Part shown: piece after piece, positions 51,913-60,374 of the stretch
How positions within the stretch are numbered: position 1 is the first letter of the stretch
Layout: the number at the start of each line of letters is the position of its first letter
NCBI RefSeq assembly: GCF_000265385.1
Contig: NC_018013.1
Span: 1,701,001-1,765,000 of the forward strand
DNA: 64,000 bases
Reading direction: 5' to 3'
DNA from: Aequorivita sublithincola DSM 14238
Lineage (GTDB): Bacteria > Bacteroidota > Bacteroidia > Flavobacteriales > Flavobacteriaceae
The notes under the pieces: generated by a model
What the model was told of the DNA's origin: nothing
Seen by the model: the letters and a program-made list of their open reading frames with translations, nothing else
The model's database searches: none
Made by a program: the position numbers and the translations under genes

Positions 51913-53514
51913 TCAAATAATTATAGTTGCTTTAAACCCTTTATTTGGTTCTGATTCAAAAGTAATAGTTCCGTTTATCGCTGCTATGCGGGATTCCGCA
52001 TTCTGAAGCCCATTTTTGCATTTTATTGTACAACCCTTCCCATTATCGGCATATTTAATGGCAATAGTTTTTCCTTTTTGATCAAAATTAAGCACCACCG
52101 CAGTAGCGTTACTATGCTTTGCCATATTGGTCATCAACTCCTGCAATACCCTGTAGAGATTGGTTTTTTTGATATCAGATACGGTGCTCCAATCAATGAT
52201 GCCAACATCACGTCGGATTACCGATACCTGCTGGTTCTCATAACCCAACAACAGATCTGAGAGCACTTCTTGGAAATTCTCAACAGCAACGACACTGTTT
52301 TCTTTGGAGATATCTCTACTCTTGTTGTAGATAGATTCCAGATCGTCCAGAATCTCATCTTTCCCGACGGGCTTGCTCTGTAGTTTGGCCATCAGCCTGT
52401 ACACATCGTTTGCCACTTCGTCGTGTACCTTTTTCGAAATACGCTTTTCAGTGGTTTGTACTTGTTGAACCTTCTCTTGTTTGTGTTTGTATTTTATTGT
52501 TAAATAGAGGACAACGGCAACCACAAATCCTACTGAAGCCAAAGCCAAAAGCAGTATCGTCCAGGTCTTCTGCTTTTCCTTTTCCAATTGGGCGGCAACG
52601 GTATTTTTGCGTTCCTTCTCCACATTGTACTTCATAAAAGCATTTTTATTCTCTGCCAATTGCTTTTCTGTGGCGATGCTATCAGTTATTTTTTCAAACT
52701 GTACAATTTTAGGATCAGGGCTCATTGTTACAAACACAGAAAGCGCATCTTCCAAATAAGAAAGGCCGTTCATTGTATTCGCCACGGCGTAGGCTTTGTT
52801 CGCATAATCCAATGCCTGTTTTGTATCGTTTTGGTCAAAATAATAGAGCGCCAGACTTTTATAGCTGGAATATTTCCCCGCCATATCATTTTTGCTTTCT
52901 CTCAGTGCCAGAGCCTGCTGCATATTTGCTAATGCTGCCGCACTTTCACCAGTTTTTGCCAGTGCCACTCCCTTATTGTTTAACAACCTGGCAAAGGACA
53001 CTGTATTTTCCTTTACGCCACCTTTTATCAATGCAAGGTCAAATTGCTCCAAGGCTTTTTTATACCGCCCCATATCCATATAAACATTCCCTATATTGTT
53101 TAAAAGAGTAAGGCTATCATTCTGGTTAGCCGAAAAGCGTAAGGCGTTGCCATAGGCATCAATGCACTCTTCAAATCGATGCGTAGCCCTGTAGATTCTA
53201 CCCAACTGATTGTAAAGTCCCTTTTTAGCGTCAACCAAAGTATCTGCAAATGGAGAATTATCTATTAATTCCAAGGCATCCACAAAAGCCGTTTCACTTT
53301 CAAAATTATTTCCCATTTCAAACTCAGCGATGGCAATCATCCGTAAATCCTCTATCGCACCATAGGTGTTCTTGTCCCTTAGGTGCTTTTCCTTTAAACC
53401 TGTGTAATAAGTAATCGCCTTCGGAAAATCTGAACTGTGCTGTGGATTTATAATATGATTATAGTGATAGGTTGTGCTGTCAATATTATATTGACCGATC
53501 ATTGTATTTGGCAA
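51913..53514 (-). CDS. TPR-domain sensor histidine kinase
   Basis: 533 residues from a TTG start. Tetratricopeptide repeats fill about 30-270, a coiled coil and a membrane helix (about 308-330) follow, then a dimerisation part (KKVHDEVANDVYRLMAKL, about 360) and an HATPase_c domain with 'QELMTNMAKHSNATAV' and ADNGKGC. It belongs to the LytS/NarX-like HisKA_3 kind. The frame continues 17 codons upstream of the TTG and would encode a signal peptide (KKLLFSFLFFCLIIGIL) if ATT at 53565 were the start. No ATG precedes it and an in-frame stop lies two codons before, so the true start codon may have been lost. Confidence 0.75.
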   Translation of the reverse strand: MPNTMIGQYNIDSTTYHYNHIINPQHSSDFPKAITYYTGLKEKHLRDKNTYGAIEDLRMIAIAEFEMGNNFESETAFVDALELIDNSPFADTLVDAKKGLYNQLGRIYRATHRFEECIDAYGNALRFSANQNDSLTLLNNIGNVYMDMGRYKKALEQFDLALIKGGVKENTVSFARLLNNKGVALAKTGESAAALANMQQALALRESKNDMAGKYSSYKSLALYYFDQNDTKQALDYANKAYAVANTMNGLSYLEDALSVFVTMSPDPKIVQFEKITDSIATEKQLAENKNAFMKYNVEKERKNTVAAQLEKEKQKTWTILLLALASVGFVVAVVLYLTIKYKHKQEKVQQVQTTEKRISKKVHDEVANDVYRLMAKLQSKPVGKDEILDDLESIYNKSRDISKENSVVAVENFQEVLSDLLLGYENQQVSVIRRDVGIIDWSTVSDIKKTNLYRVLQELMTNMAKHSNATAVVLNFDQKGKTIAIKYADNGKGCTIKCKNGLQNAESRIAAINGTITFESEPNKGFKATIII

Positions 53515-53615
53515 AATGCCTATGATAAGGCAAAAAAAGAGAAATGAAAATAGGAGTTTCTTAATTTTTCAAAAATAGGAAGTAATTGTTAATTACCCGA
53601 AGTAAAACCGCGTTA

Positions 53616-53700
53616 GGTTAGGGATTAGGAGTTAGCGAAGAGCGATTAGGGGATTTTTAGATTATTGGATTGTTGGATTGTTGGATTGTTGGACTGTTGG
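53616..53700. repeat. GATTAGG heptamer tract and ATTGTTGG octamer tract
   Basis: Six heptamers (GGTTAGG, GATTAGG, AGTTAGC, GAAGAGC, GATTAGG, GGATTTT) lie at 53616-53657. Five 8-bp units (ATTATTGG, ATTGTTGG x3, ACTGTTGG) lie at 53661-53700, upstream of the restriction island. Confidence 0.7.
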
Positions 53701-53741
53701 ATTTTTTTTAATTACGCTTTATCGAGAAAAGCTTTTTTATT

Positions 53742-53772
53742 GTTGAAGTACATAATGGATTTAATATATTTG
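53742..53772 (+). promoter_or_regulatory. Candidate promoter of the restriction island
   Basis: GTTG at 53742-53745 (one mismatch to TTTG), 19 bp, then TATATTTG at 53765-53772. Transcription would start near 53779, about 95 bases before the hsdM1 start. Confidence 0.55.
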
Positions 53773-53843
53773 ATTTTCTCCCCCGATTAATTTATGCAAA
53801 TGCGGTTTCCCGTAATGGGATGCGTTTGTATTGTTTTATATTT
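53767..53843 (+). repeat. hsdM1 leader element, duplicated at 50799-50876
   Basis: A block of about 77 bp with a small hairpin (TCCC-GTAA-TGGGA). It shares ordered sequence blocks with the copy 3 kb upstream. The two copies flank the damaged two-component genes. Confidence 0.5.
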
Positions 53844-53873
53844 GAAGAAAAACCAAAATTACCCAACCAATTA

Positions 53874-55358
53874 ATGTCCAAAGAAAAAATTACCCTATCC
53901 CAATTAGAACAGTATCTATCAAAAGCGGCCTGGATTTTAAAAGGTCCAGTTGATGCTTCTGATTTTAAAGTATATATCTTCCCACTGCTTTTCTTTAAGC
54001 GAATTTCTGATGTTTATGATGAAGAGTATAAAATCGCTTTGGAAGAATCTGAAGGCGATAAAGAGTACGCTTCTTTACCAGAATTTCACCGATTTGAAAT
54101 ACCACAAGATTGTCATTGGAATGACGTGCGCGAAACAACTACTAACGTTGGACATGCTATAGAGAAGGCTTTGCGTGGAATTGAACAAGCCAATCAGGAA
54201 TACCTCTATGGTATTTTTGGAGATGCACAATGGAGCAATAAAAATAAGCTTTCGGATAGATTGCTGAATGATTTAATAGAACACTTCTCTCAATACGATT
54301 TAAGCAATAGCAATGTAGATTCAGATTTGCTAGGCAATTCGTATGAATACCTTATCAAACACTTTGCTGACTTAACCAATAAAAAAGCAGGGGAGTTTTA
54401 TACGCCACGCTCGGTGGTACATTTGCTAGGGTTGATTCTTGATCCTCACGAAGGTGAGACTATTTACGATCCCGCTTGTGGTACTGGGGGAATGCTTTTA
54501 GAATGCGTAGATAATTTAAAACACAACAATGAAGATTTTCGTACTCTGAAGTTATACGGACAAGAGAAAAACCTAACGTCTAGTTCCATTGCTAGAATGA
54601 ATATGTTTCTACACGGTATTGAGGATTTTCAAATTGTTAGAGGCGACACCTTGCGCAATCCTGCATTCTTTGAAGCAGATGGATTAAAGACTTTTGACTG
54701 TGTAATTGCAAACCCACCTTTTTCTTTAAAAGAATGGGGTGCAGAAAATTGGGTAAACGATCCTTTTGGTAGAAATATAGCAGGAGTACCGCCAAAAGGC
54801 AATGGCGATATGGCTTGGGTGCAGCATATGATTAAATCTATGAACAGCACTGGCCGTATGACGGTTGTACTACCGCACGGGGCCTTGTTTAGAAAAGGAG
54901 CGGAGGGCAGAATACGTGAAGAATTATTAAAACAGGATTTACTGGAAGCGGTAATTGGTTTAGGGCCTAATATATTTTATGGTACCCAATTAGCAGCTTG
55001 TGTACTTATTTTTAAACAGAACAAGGAAGCCAATAAAAAAGGAAAAGTACTTTTTATAGACGGGAGTGAACAAGTGCGCGTAGGCAGGGCCCAGAATTAT
55101 TTGGAACCAGAGCATGTGCAACAATTGTTTGATTGGTATAATGGGTATGAAGATGTAGAAAACTATGTAAAAGTTGCTTCTAAAGCGGATTTAAAAGAAA
55201 ACGATTATAACCTAAACATTCCGCTGTATGTGGAAAAAATAATAGAAGATAATTTACCGTCTGTAGAGGAAGCATTGACAGATTTAAAAACTGCTTGGAA
55301 TGAAAGTTTAAAAGCGGAAGATAAGTTTAAAATAATATTAAAGAAGTTTGTTCAATGA
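53874..55358 (+). CDS. hsdM: Type I restriction-modification methylase HsdM, copy 1
   Basis: 494 residues. The N-terminal HsdM_N part has 'FPLLFFKRISDVYDEEY' (about 35-50). The N6-adenine methylase part has the SAM motif DPACGTGG (199-206) and the catalytic NPPF (280-283). It methylates adenine when joined with HsdS. The ATG at 53874 is preferred over one at 53820, which adds 18 residues foreign to the family and lies inside the leader repeat. It overlaps the next gene by 4 bp. A second HsdM follows, which is unusual with one HsdS. Confidence 0.9.
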   Translation: MSKEKITLSQLEQYLSKAAWILKGPVDASDFKVYIFPLLFFKRISDVYDEEYKIALEESEGDKEYASLPEFHRFEIPQDCHWNDVRETTTNVGHAIEKALRGIEQANQEYLYGIFGDAQWSNKNKLSDRLLNDLIEHFSQYDLSNSNVDSDLLGNSYEYLIKHFADLTNKKAGEFYTPRSVVHLLGLILDPHEGETIYDPACGTGGMLLECVDNLKHNNEDFRTLKLYGQEKNLTSSSIARMNMFLHGIEDFQIVRGDTLRNPAFFEADGLKTFDCVIANPPFSLKEWGAENWVNDPFGRNIAGVPPKGNGDMAWVQHMIKSMNSTGRMTVVLPHGALFRKGAEGRIREELLKQDLLEAVIGLGPNIFYGTQLAACVLIFKQNKEANKKGKVLFIDGSEQVRVGRAQNYLEPEHVQQLFDWYNGYEDVENYVKVASKADLKENDYNLNIPLYVEKIIEDNLPSVEEALTDLKTAWNESLKAEDKFKIILKKFVQ

Positions 55359-56002
55359 GCAATAAAGATTTTATAGAAAAAATAATTCAATCATATGTTG
55401 ATTCTCGAGAGCTCAGCTATGGAAATGGTGGATATAACATAACACGTGGCATGAGTCATTCAAGTTCAGGAAAAGCTGAAGATTTGTTTGCACTTTTTGT
55501 TGCAAACTATTTAGATGATAATGATTTAAAATTTTTAGTTGACAAACCTATTTCAGCCAATATAAGTACTCAAAAGCGTAAAAAAACTTTTAAGCCCGAT
55601 TTAGCTATAGAACAGAACAATCAACTTACACATTATTTTGACTTAAAAATGGACTTAGGTTGGAATAGAGATATTGAACATTATTTATATGTTAAAAATA
55701 ACTTTATCAATGAACTGAAAAAGTCTAAAACGGCATCGTATAAAATATTGGGAGGTAAAAAGGAAATACAAATTGCTGATGCATTAATATACCAAATTGT
55801 TATACTCACTCCCAAAAATGGAAATGCTAAAGCATTAAGGAAAAACATAGAAGTTGCAAAAAAATTGGAAAATGTAAAATTATATATTTTAACTGAAGGA
55901 GTCCATCTCAATTTTTATAATCCAAAAGAACGAGAAAGTTTGATAATAAGAGATGATCAATTTGAAAAACTTTTGCAGGATACAAAACAAAAATTAATAT
56001 GA
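55355..56002 (+). CDS. PD-(D/E)XK nuclease-like protein between two hsdM genes
   Basis: 215 residues, no signal peptide. A nuclease-type core is suggested by Pro81-Asp82 in FKPDLAIE and Asp96-Leu97-Lys98 in YFDLKMDLGW, the spacing of a PD-(D/E)XK site. An upstream Glu is available in KAEDLFALF. It overlaps hsdM1 and hsdM2 by 4 bp each (ATGA), so it is translated as part of the operon. It could be an extra nuclease or a modification-dependent partner. The assignment rests on motif spacing. Confidence 0.6.
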   Translation: MSNKDFIEKIIQSYVDSRELSYGNGGYNITRGMSHSSSGKAEDLFALFVANYLDDNDLKFLVDKPISANISTQKRKKTFKPDLAIEQNNQLTHYFDLKMDLGWNRDIEHYLYVKNNFINELKKSKTASYKILGGKKEIQIADALIYQIVILTPKNGNAKALRKNIEVAKKLENVKLYILTEGVHLNFYNPKERESLIIRDDQFEKLLQDTKQKLI

Positions 56003-57465
56003 CTCAACAACAACTAGAAAAATACCTCTGGGGTGCAGCCACACAATTACGCGGAACCATAGATGCAGGAGATTACAAACAATATATCTTCCCACTCTTG
56101 TTCTTTAAACGTATTTGTGATGTCTATGACGAAGAGTTTGAAAAAGCATTATCAGAAAGCGATGGCGATATAGAATACGCCTCCTTCGCAGAAAACCACC
56201 ACTTTCAAATTCCCGAGGGTTCTCATTGGAACGATGTGCGTGAAACCACTACCAATTTAGGTACTGCGTTGCAAGACGCTATGCGGACAATTGAAACTGC
56301 CAATCCAGATACTTTGTATGGGATTTTTGGCGATGCCTCTTGGACCAATAAAAACAGATTGAGCGATGAAACGCTAACCAACCTGATAGAACATTACTCC
56401 CAACACAAACTAAATCTGGCTACTGTGCCCGATGATAAATTGGGGAATGCCTATGAATATTTAATAAAGGAATTTGCTGATGACAGCGGCCATACCGCAG
56501 CAGAGTTTTACACCAACCGCACGGTGGTTAAACTGATGACGATGATTATGGACCCGCAACCGGGCGAAAGTGTGTATGATCCTACCTGCGGTTCTGGCGG
56601 ACTTTTACTTAACTGCGCCCTGCATTTAAAGGAAGAAGGCAAGGAATACCGAACCCTTAAATTATATGGGCAGGAAATAAACCTGATTACCTCTGCCATT
56701 GCGCGTATGAATATGTTTATGCACGGCATAGAGGAATTTAGTATTGTACGTGGCGACACCTTGGCGCGGCCAGCTTTTTTGCATAACGACCAACTTAAAA
56801 CCTTTAATGTAATCCTTGCCAATCCGCCGTACTCCATAAAAGCGTGGGACCAAAAAGCATTTGTAAACGATCCTTATGGCCGTAATCTTTGGGGAACGCC
56901 GCCACAAGGCTGTGCAGATTATGCGTTTCAGCAACATATACAGAAAAGTTTGGATGCTAAAAACGGACGGTCAATATCCTTATGGCCACACGGCGTTTTA
57001 TTTAGAGATGCCGAAGCAGAAATGCGAAGAAAGATGATTGAAGAAGATTTGGTGGAATGTGTAATTGGACTTGGTCCAAACTTGTTTTATAACTCACCAA
57101 TGGAAGCTTGTTTGTTGATTACACGAACGAATAAAGCCAAAGATAAAAAAGGTAAAATTTTATTTATAAATGCGGTAAACGAAGTAAAACAAGAAAAAAC
57201 TATTGGGATGCTTGAGCAAAAGCATATTGATAAAATATTTACTGCATTTAAGAATTTTGAAAACCAAAAAGATTTTGCTGCATTGGTTAGTTCAGAAGAT
57301 GTTCTTGCCAATAAAGGCAATATGAATATCAGTTTATATGTGCAACCTGAAAAAGAGATAGACAATCAAATAGTACCTTTTGAAGATGCTTTTGAAAGTT
57401 GGAGTGAATCAGGAAATAACTTGAAATCCTCAATGGAGGAATTATTTGAAATACTTGAAAATTAA
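55999..57465 (+). CDS. hsdM: Type I restriction-modification methylase HsdM, copy 2
   Basis: 488 residues, paralogous to the first HsdM. It has 'QYIFPLLFFKRICDVYDEEF', SAM motif DPTCGSGG (about 194-201) and catalytic NPPY (about 275-278). The sequences clearly differ, so this is not a recent duplication. The stop shares a base with the hsdS start (TAATG), the usual M-S coupling, so this copy is the more likely partner of HsdS. Confidence 0.9.
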   Translation: MTQQQLEKYLWGAATQLRGTIDAGDYKQYIFPLLFFKRICDVYDEEFEKALSESDGDIEYASFAENHHFQIPEGSHWNDVRETTTNLGTALQDAMRTIETANPDTLYGIFGDASWTNKNRLSDETLTNLIEHYSQHKLNLATVPDDKLGNAYEYLIKEFADDSGHTAAEFYTNRTVVKLMTMIMDPQPGESVYDPTCGSGGLLLNCALHLKEEGKEYRTLKLYGQEINLITSAIARMNMFMHGIEEFSIVRGDTLARPAFLHNDQLKTFNVILANPPYSIKAWDQKAFVNDPYGRNLWGTPPQGCADYAFQQHIQKSLDAKNGRSISLWPHGVLFRDAEAEMRRKMIEEDLVECVIGLGPNLFYNSPMEACLLITRTNKAKDKKGKILFINAVNEVKQEKTIGMLEQKHIDKIFTAFKNFENQKDFAALVSSEDVLANKGNMNISLYVQPEKEIDNQIVPFEDAFESWSESGNNLKSSMEELFEILEN

Positions 57466-58565
57466 TGGAGACAATGACCAGTGAAAAATTATTGATTGAT
57501 AAAACAAATTGGACTCCAGTTAAATTTGGTGATGTAGTGTTTGAGCCAAAGGAATCATCTAAAGACCCAATAGCTGATGGAATTGAACACGTTGTTGGGC
57601 TTGAACATATTGAATCTGAAAATATTCATTTGCGCAATTCTGCAAATCTTGATACTTCCACCACTTTTACTAAAAAGTTTAAAGTGGGAGATGTTTTATT
57701 TGGAAGAAGAAGAGCTTATTTAAAGAAGGCTGCGCAAGCTTCATTTAGTGGTATTTGCTCAGGCGATATTACTGTTTTTAGAGCAAAGAAAAATTTGATT
57801 CCAGAACTTCTGCCATTTATTGTAAATAATGAGAAATTCTTTGATTACGCAATAAAGCATTCTGCGGGTGGTCTTTCTCCCAGAGTTAAATTTAAAGATT
57901 TAGCTAATTACGAATTCCTCCTCCCACCCATAGACCAACAAGACCAACTAGCCGAATTACTTTGGGCGATGGATAAAGTTATTGAGAGTGAGAAGGGACT
58001 GGTTGAAAAAACGGAAATTATTAAAAGCAGTCTGTTTAAAAAATTTTCTGGCTTAAATAAAGATTGGAGAAGATATAAAATTGATGAACTAATGAACTTT
58101 CACTATGGAAGTTCTCTTAAAGAATCGGATAGAATTGCAGGTGACTATTCCGTAATTACCTCATCCGGTTTTCAAGGTACTCATAAAGAATATTTATGTG
58201 AGGGTCCTGGTATTGTAGTAGGTAGGAAAGGAAATGTAGGTCAAGTCACTTGGGTAAATAATAACTTTTGGACAACTGATACAGCATATTATATTCAAAT
58301 TAAGCCTGAATTTGAAGACATCCCAATTAAATTTTTTTACTATTTGCTGAAAGCAGCAAATTTAAAAAGACATTCAATAGCAACAGCGGTTCCAGGATTA
58401 AATAGAGATGATGCTCTTATGACTAAGGTTTATCTTCCTAATCGAAGAGAACTTTTTACTTATTTAGAAAAATTTGAATTGCTTGATGAAAAATTATTGG
58501 TTTTAGAATCAAAATTGTCATGTTCAAAATCCCTGCAAAAAAGTTTAATCAATCAAGTGTTTTAA
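57465..58565 (+). CDS. hsdS: Type I restriction specificity subunit HsdS
   Basis: 366 residues with two target-recognition domains and two conserved helices. TRD1 covers about 1-150 ('FKVGDVLFGRRRAYLKKAA', 'SGICSGDITVFRA'). The first spacer helix is 'LPPIDQQDQLAELLWAMDKV'. TRD2 covers about 190-335 (GIVVGRKGNVGQ, 'TAVPGLNRDDALMTKVYLP'), then the C-terminal helix. Two TRDs should recognise a bipartite DNA target. It overlaps hsdM2 by one base and precedes the GIY-YIG gene by 1 bp. Confidence 0.9.
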   Translation: METMTSEKLLIDKTNWTPVKFGDVVFEPKESSKDPIADGIEHVVGLEHIESENIHLRNSANLDTSTTFTKKFKVGDVLFGRRRAYLKKAAQASFSGICSGDITVFRAKKNLIPELLPFIVNNEKFFDYAIKHSAGGLSPRVKFKDLANYEFLLPPIDQQDQLAELLWAMDKVIESEKGLVEKTEIIKSSLFKKFSGLNKDWRRYKIDELMNFHYGSSLKESDRIAGDYSVITSSGFQGTHKEYLCEGPGIVVGRKGNVGQVTWVNNNFWTTDTAYYIQIKPEFEDIPIKFFYYLLKAANLKRHSIATAVPGLNRDDALMTKVYLPNRRELFTYLEKFELLDEKLLVLESKLSCSKSLQKSLINQVF

Positions 58566-58566
58566 A

Positions 58567-59073
58567 ATGACTTATACGGGACCTTATACTTACGACCTAA
58601 CTTTAGAAAGTTTAAAGGATGATAGGTTAATAGCAACGCGAATTTTTGAAGGGGCTGAATGTAGAACATTTAAAAAACCAGTTACAAATGATAAAACTCC
58701 AAAAATCTATGTGTTGCAAGCAGATGGAAAAACGCTTTATATAGGTTACACAAGTCAGTCTATATCTACCAGACTGCGTGATGGATTAAAAAAAGCAGGA
58801 ACATTTAAAGATTATAAAGGTTATAAATGGAAAGATTCTAAATCAGTAAAACTTTCCGTTTTTGTGTTCAATCATAAACTAATAGGAAAACGGTGTGATG
58901 AAGATATTCCCTTTATTGATTTAGCAGAAGCCGTGGAAGCGGAGTTGGTGTATTTGGTTAGGCAAAAAACAGGCAGATGGCCCGAGTTTCAGAATGAGAT
59001 ACATTTTAATAATGAAGAAAGAGAAAGGGCTAAAGAGATAACTGAGGATTTTTATAACAAGATAATGAAATGA
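58567..59073 (+). CDS. GIY-YIG nuclease-like protein
   Basis: 168 residues. The first motif is KIYVL (46-50), the second LYIGYT with YIG at 58-60, then Arg69/Arg71, Glu126 in AEAVEAELVYL and Asn143 in EFQNEIHF. All core residues of a GIY-YIG nuclease are therefore present, although GIY itself reads KIY. It is encoded 1 bp after hsdS, within the island. The role is inferred: cleavage of foreign DNA alongside HsdR, or a self-standing nuclease. Confidence 0.65.
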   Translation: MTYTGPYTYDLTLESLKDDRLIATRIFEGAECRTFKKPVTNDKTPKIYVLQADGKTLYIGYTSQSISTRLRDGLKKAGTFKDYKGYKWKDSKSVKLSVFVFNHKLIGKRCDEDIPFIDLAEAVEAELVYLVRQKTGRWPEFQNEIHFNNEERERAKEITEDFYNKIMK

Positions 59074-59098
59074 TATAATTGTAAAAAGAATATACGCT

Positions 59099-59455
59099 GT
59101 GGATGCAAAAAATAAGTTAATCGGTAATATAAATCACACACAAGGTACAGCCTTAAAAGCCTCACAATTTAGTTTTGCAAATATCAATAAATCAAAGAAT
59201 GTATGGTGGTTTAATATTCCAATTTCAAAATTTTCAGACGATGTACATTTATTGCTCAACACTCCCGATTATGCATATTGGGTGCATTTGCCAAGAGGGT
59301 TTGCCAAAGGTGTTCCGTTTAGAATTCGCCCAGATAAAAATGCTGTGGATTTAGAGATAAGTGCCAATCCTGGGGATCGGTATTTAAGGGATGTTAAGTC
59401 TAAAGGTGCTGGGTTTGATTTTGAGCCTTATGTAAAAGAAAAAATTACTAAATAA
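59099..59455 (+). CDS. Small unrecognised protein in the restriction island
   Basis: 118 residues from a GTG start; the next gene starts on its last base (TAATG). It has a Trp-rich middle (NVWWFNIPISKFSDDVHLLL) and 'HLPRGFAKGVPFRIRPDKNA'. No family is recognised. Tight coupling to the HARE-GIY-YIG gene suggests a partner or immunity-type protein for it. Confidence 0.6.
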   Translation: MDAKNKLIGNINHTQGTALKASQFSFANINKSKNVWWFNIPISKFSDDVHLLLNTPDYAYWVHLPRGFAKGVPFRIRPDKNAVDLEISANPGDRYLRDVKSKGAGFDFEPYVKEKITK

Positions 59456-60285
59456 TGACACTGCACGAAGCTATCCAAAGGGTGTTAGAACAAGAAAAAC
59501 GCTTATTAACTGCAAGTGAAATTGCAGAGATACTGAATGCTAGAAAATGGTATTCAAAAAAGGATGGTTCTATTATTAAGAGCAGTCAGATATCGGTGCG
59601 TGTCAGTAATTATCCAAACTTATTTATAAAGTCAGGGAGTCATATTCATTTGAATGGAAGGGAATTAAAACCTATTCTTAAAAAAAGTGTTGCACCTGTA
59701 AAACAGAAAGTAGCTAAAGCAAAGTCAATCGCTACTGCGTCTACTCTTGAAGTGACAGAAATAGATAAAAAGCTTATGCTGGAAAAATGGTTTATTCCAG
59801 TTTCTCAGGCCTCTCATCAATTACCAGATTCACCAGGTCTTTACGCAATACGTATTGCAAAACCGGGAAATCTAAAAGCTAGCTTACGCAAAGAATTAGG
59901 TAATCGAGGACATAATATTATGTATATCGGTATTGCTTCCCAAAGTCTTAAAAAAAGACTTGGACAAGAACTATGGGCTAAAGGTCACGGAACCTTTTTT
60001 AGAAGCTTGGGAGCTGTTCTGGGCTATCTTCCTCCAAAAAGTTCTTTGGTAGGAAAAGGTAATCAGAATAATTATAAGTTTTCTCCAAAGGATGAAGGGA
60101 AGATTATTAAATGGATAGAAGAAAATTTGACGATTAACTGGTTGACCTTAAGCGATAACTGGAATATTGAAGAAGATAAATTGATAAAGAAATATTTTCC
60201 AATGCTTAATATTCAAGGGAATCCTGGGGCATTGCGGGAGGTTGTGGATGCGAGGAATAAGTGTAAAGTGATCGCAAGAGGATAA
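59455..60285 (+). CDS. HARE-HTH plus GIY-YIG domain protein
   Basis: 276 residues. Residues 1-70 form a HARE-HTH domain (MTLHEAIQRVLEQEKRLLTA, 'ILNARKWYSKKDGSIIKSSQ'), a winged helix known from ASXL, HB1 and restriction endonucleases. A linker leads to a GIY-YIG domain with GLY 128-130, YIG 157-159, Arg168, Glu240 and Asn252 in MLNIQGNPGAL. The HARE part may read modified DNA and guide cleavage. It is the second GIY-YIG protein in the operon. Confidence 0.75.
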   Translation: MTLHEAIQRVLEQEKRLLTASEIAEILNARKWYSKKDGSIIKSSQISVRVSNYPNLFIKSGSHIHLNGRELKPILKKSVAPVKQKVAKAKSIATASTLEVTEIDKKLMLEKWFIPVSQASHQLPDSPGLYAIRIAKPGNLKASLRKELGNRGHNIMYIGIASQSLKKRLGQELWAKGHGTFFRSLGAVLGYLPPKSSLVGKGNQNNYKFSPKDEGKIIKWIEENLTINWLTLSDNWNIEEDKLIKKYFPMLNIQGNPGALREVVDARNKCKVIARG

Positions 60286-60306
60286 ATAAAGTGGCAGAAA
60301 AGCTAT

Positions 60307-60332
60307 AATTCGCGATTCGCGAATCGCGAATT
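60307..60332 (+). promoter_or_regulatory. 26-bp perfect palindrome, probable operator
   Basis: AATTCGCGATTCG followed by its exact reverse complement. It lies just before a -7 box (TATATTTG at 60345-60352), so it covers the -33 region of a promoter for the HTH/nucleotidyltransferase pair. A bound regulator would repress it. Confidence 0.75.
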
Positions 60333-60344
60333 AATAAAAAAGAT

Positions 60345-60352
60345 TATATTTG
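60345..60352 (+). promoter_or_regulatory. -7 box of the HTH/nucleotidyltransferase pair
   Basis: TATATTTG, 22 bp before the start codon at 60375. No TTTG lies at the ideal spacing; the palindrome is there instead. Confidence 0.55.
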
Positions 60353-60374
60353 CTACACTATCAAATAGTTTAAT

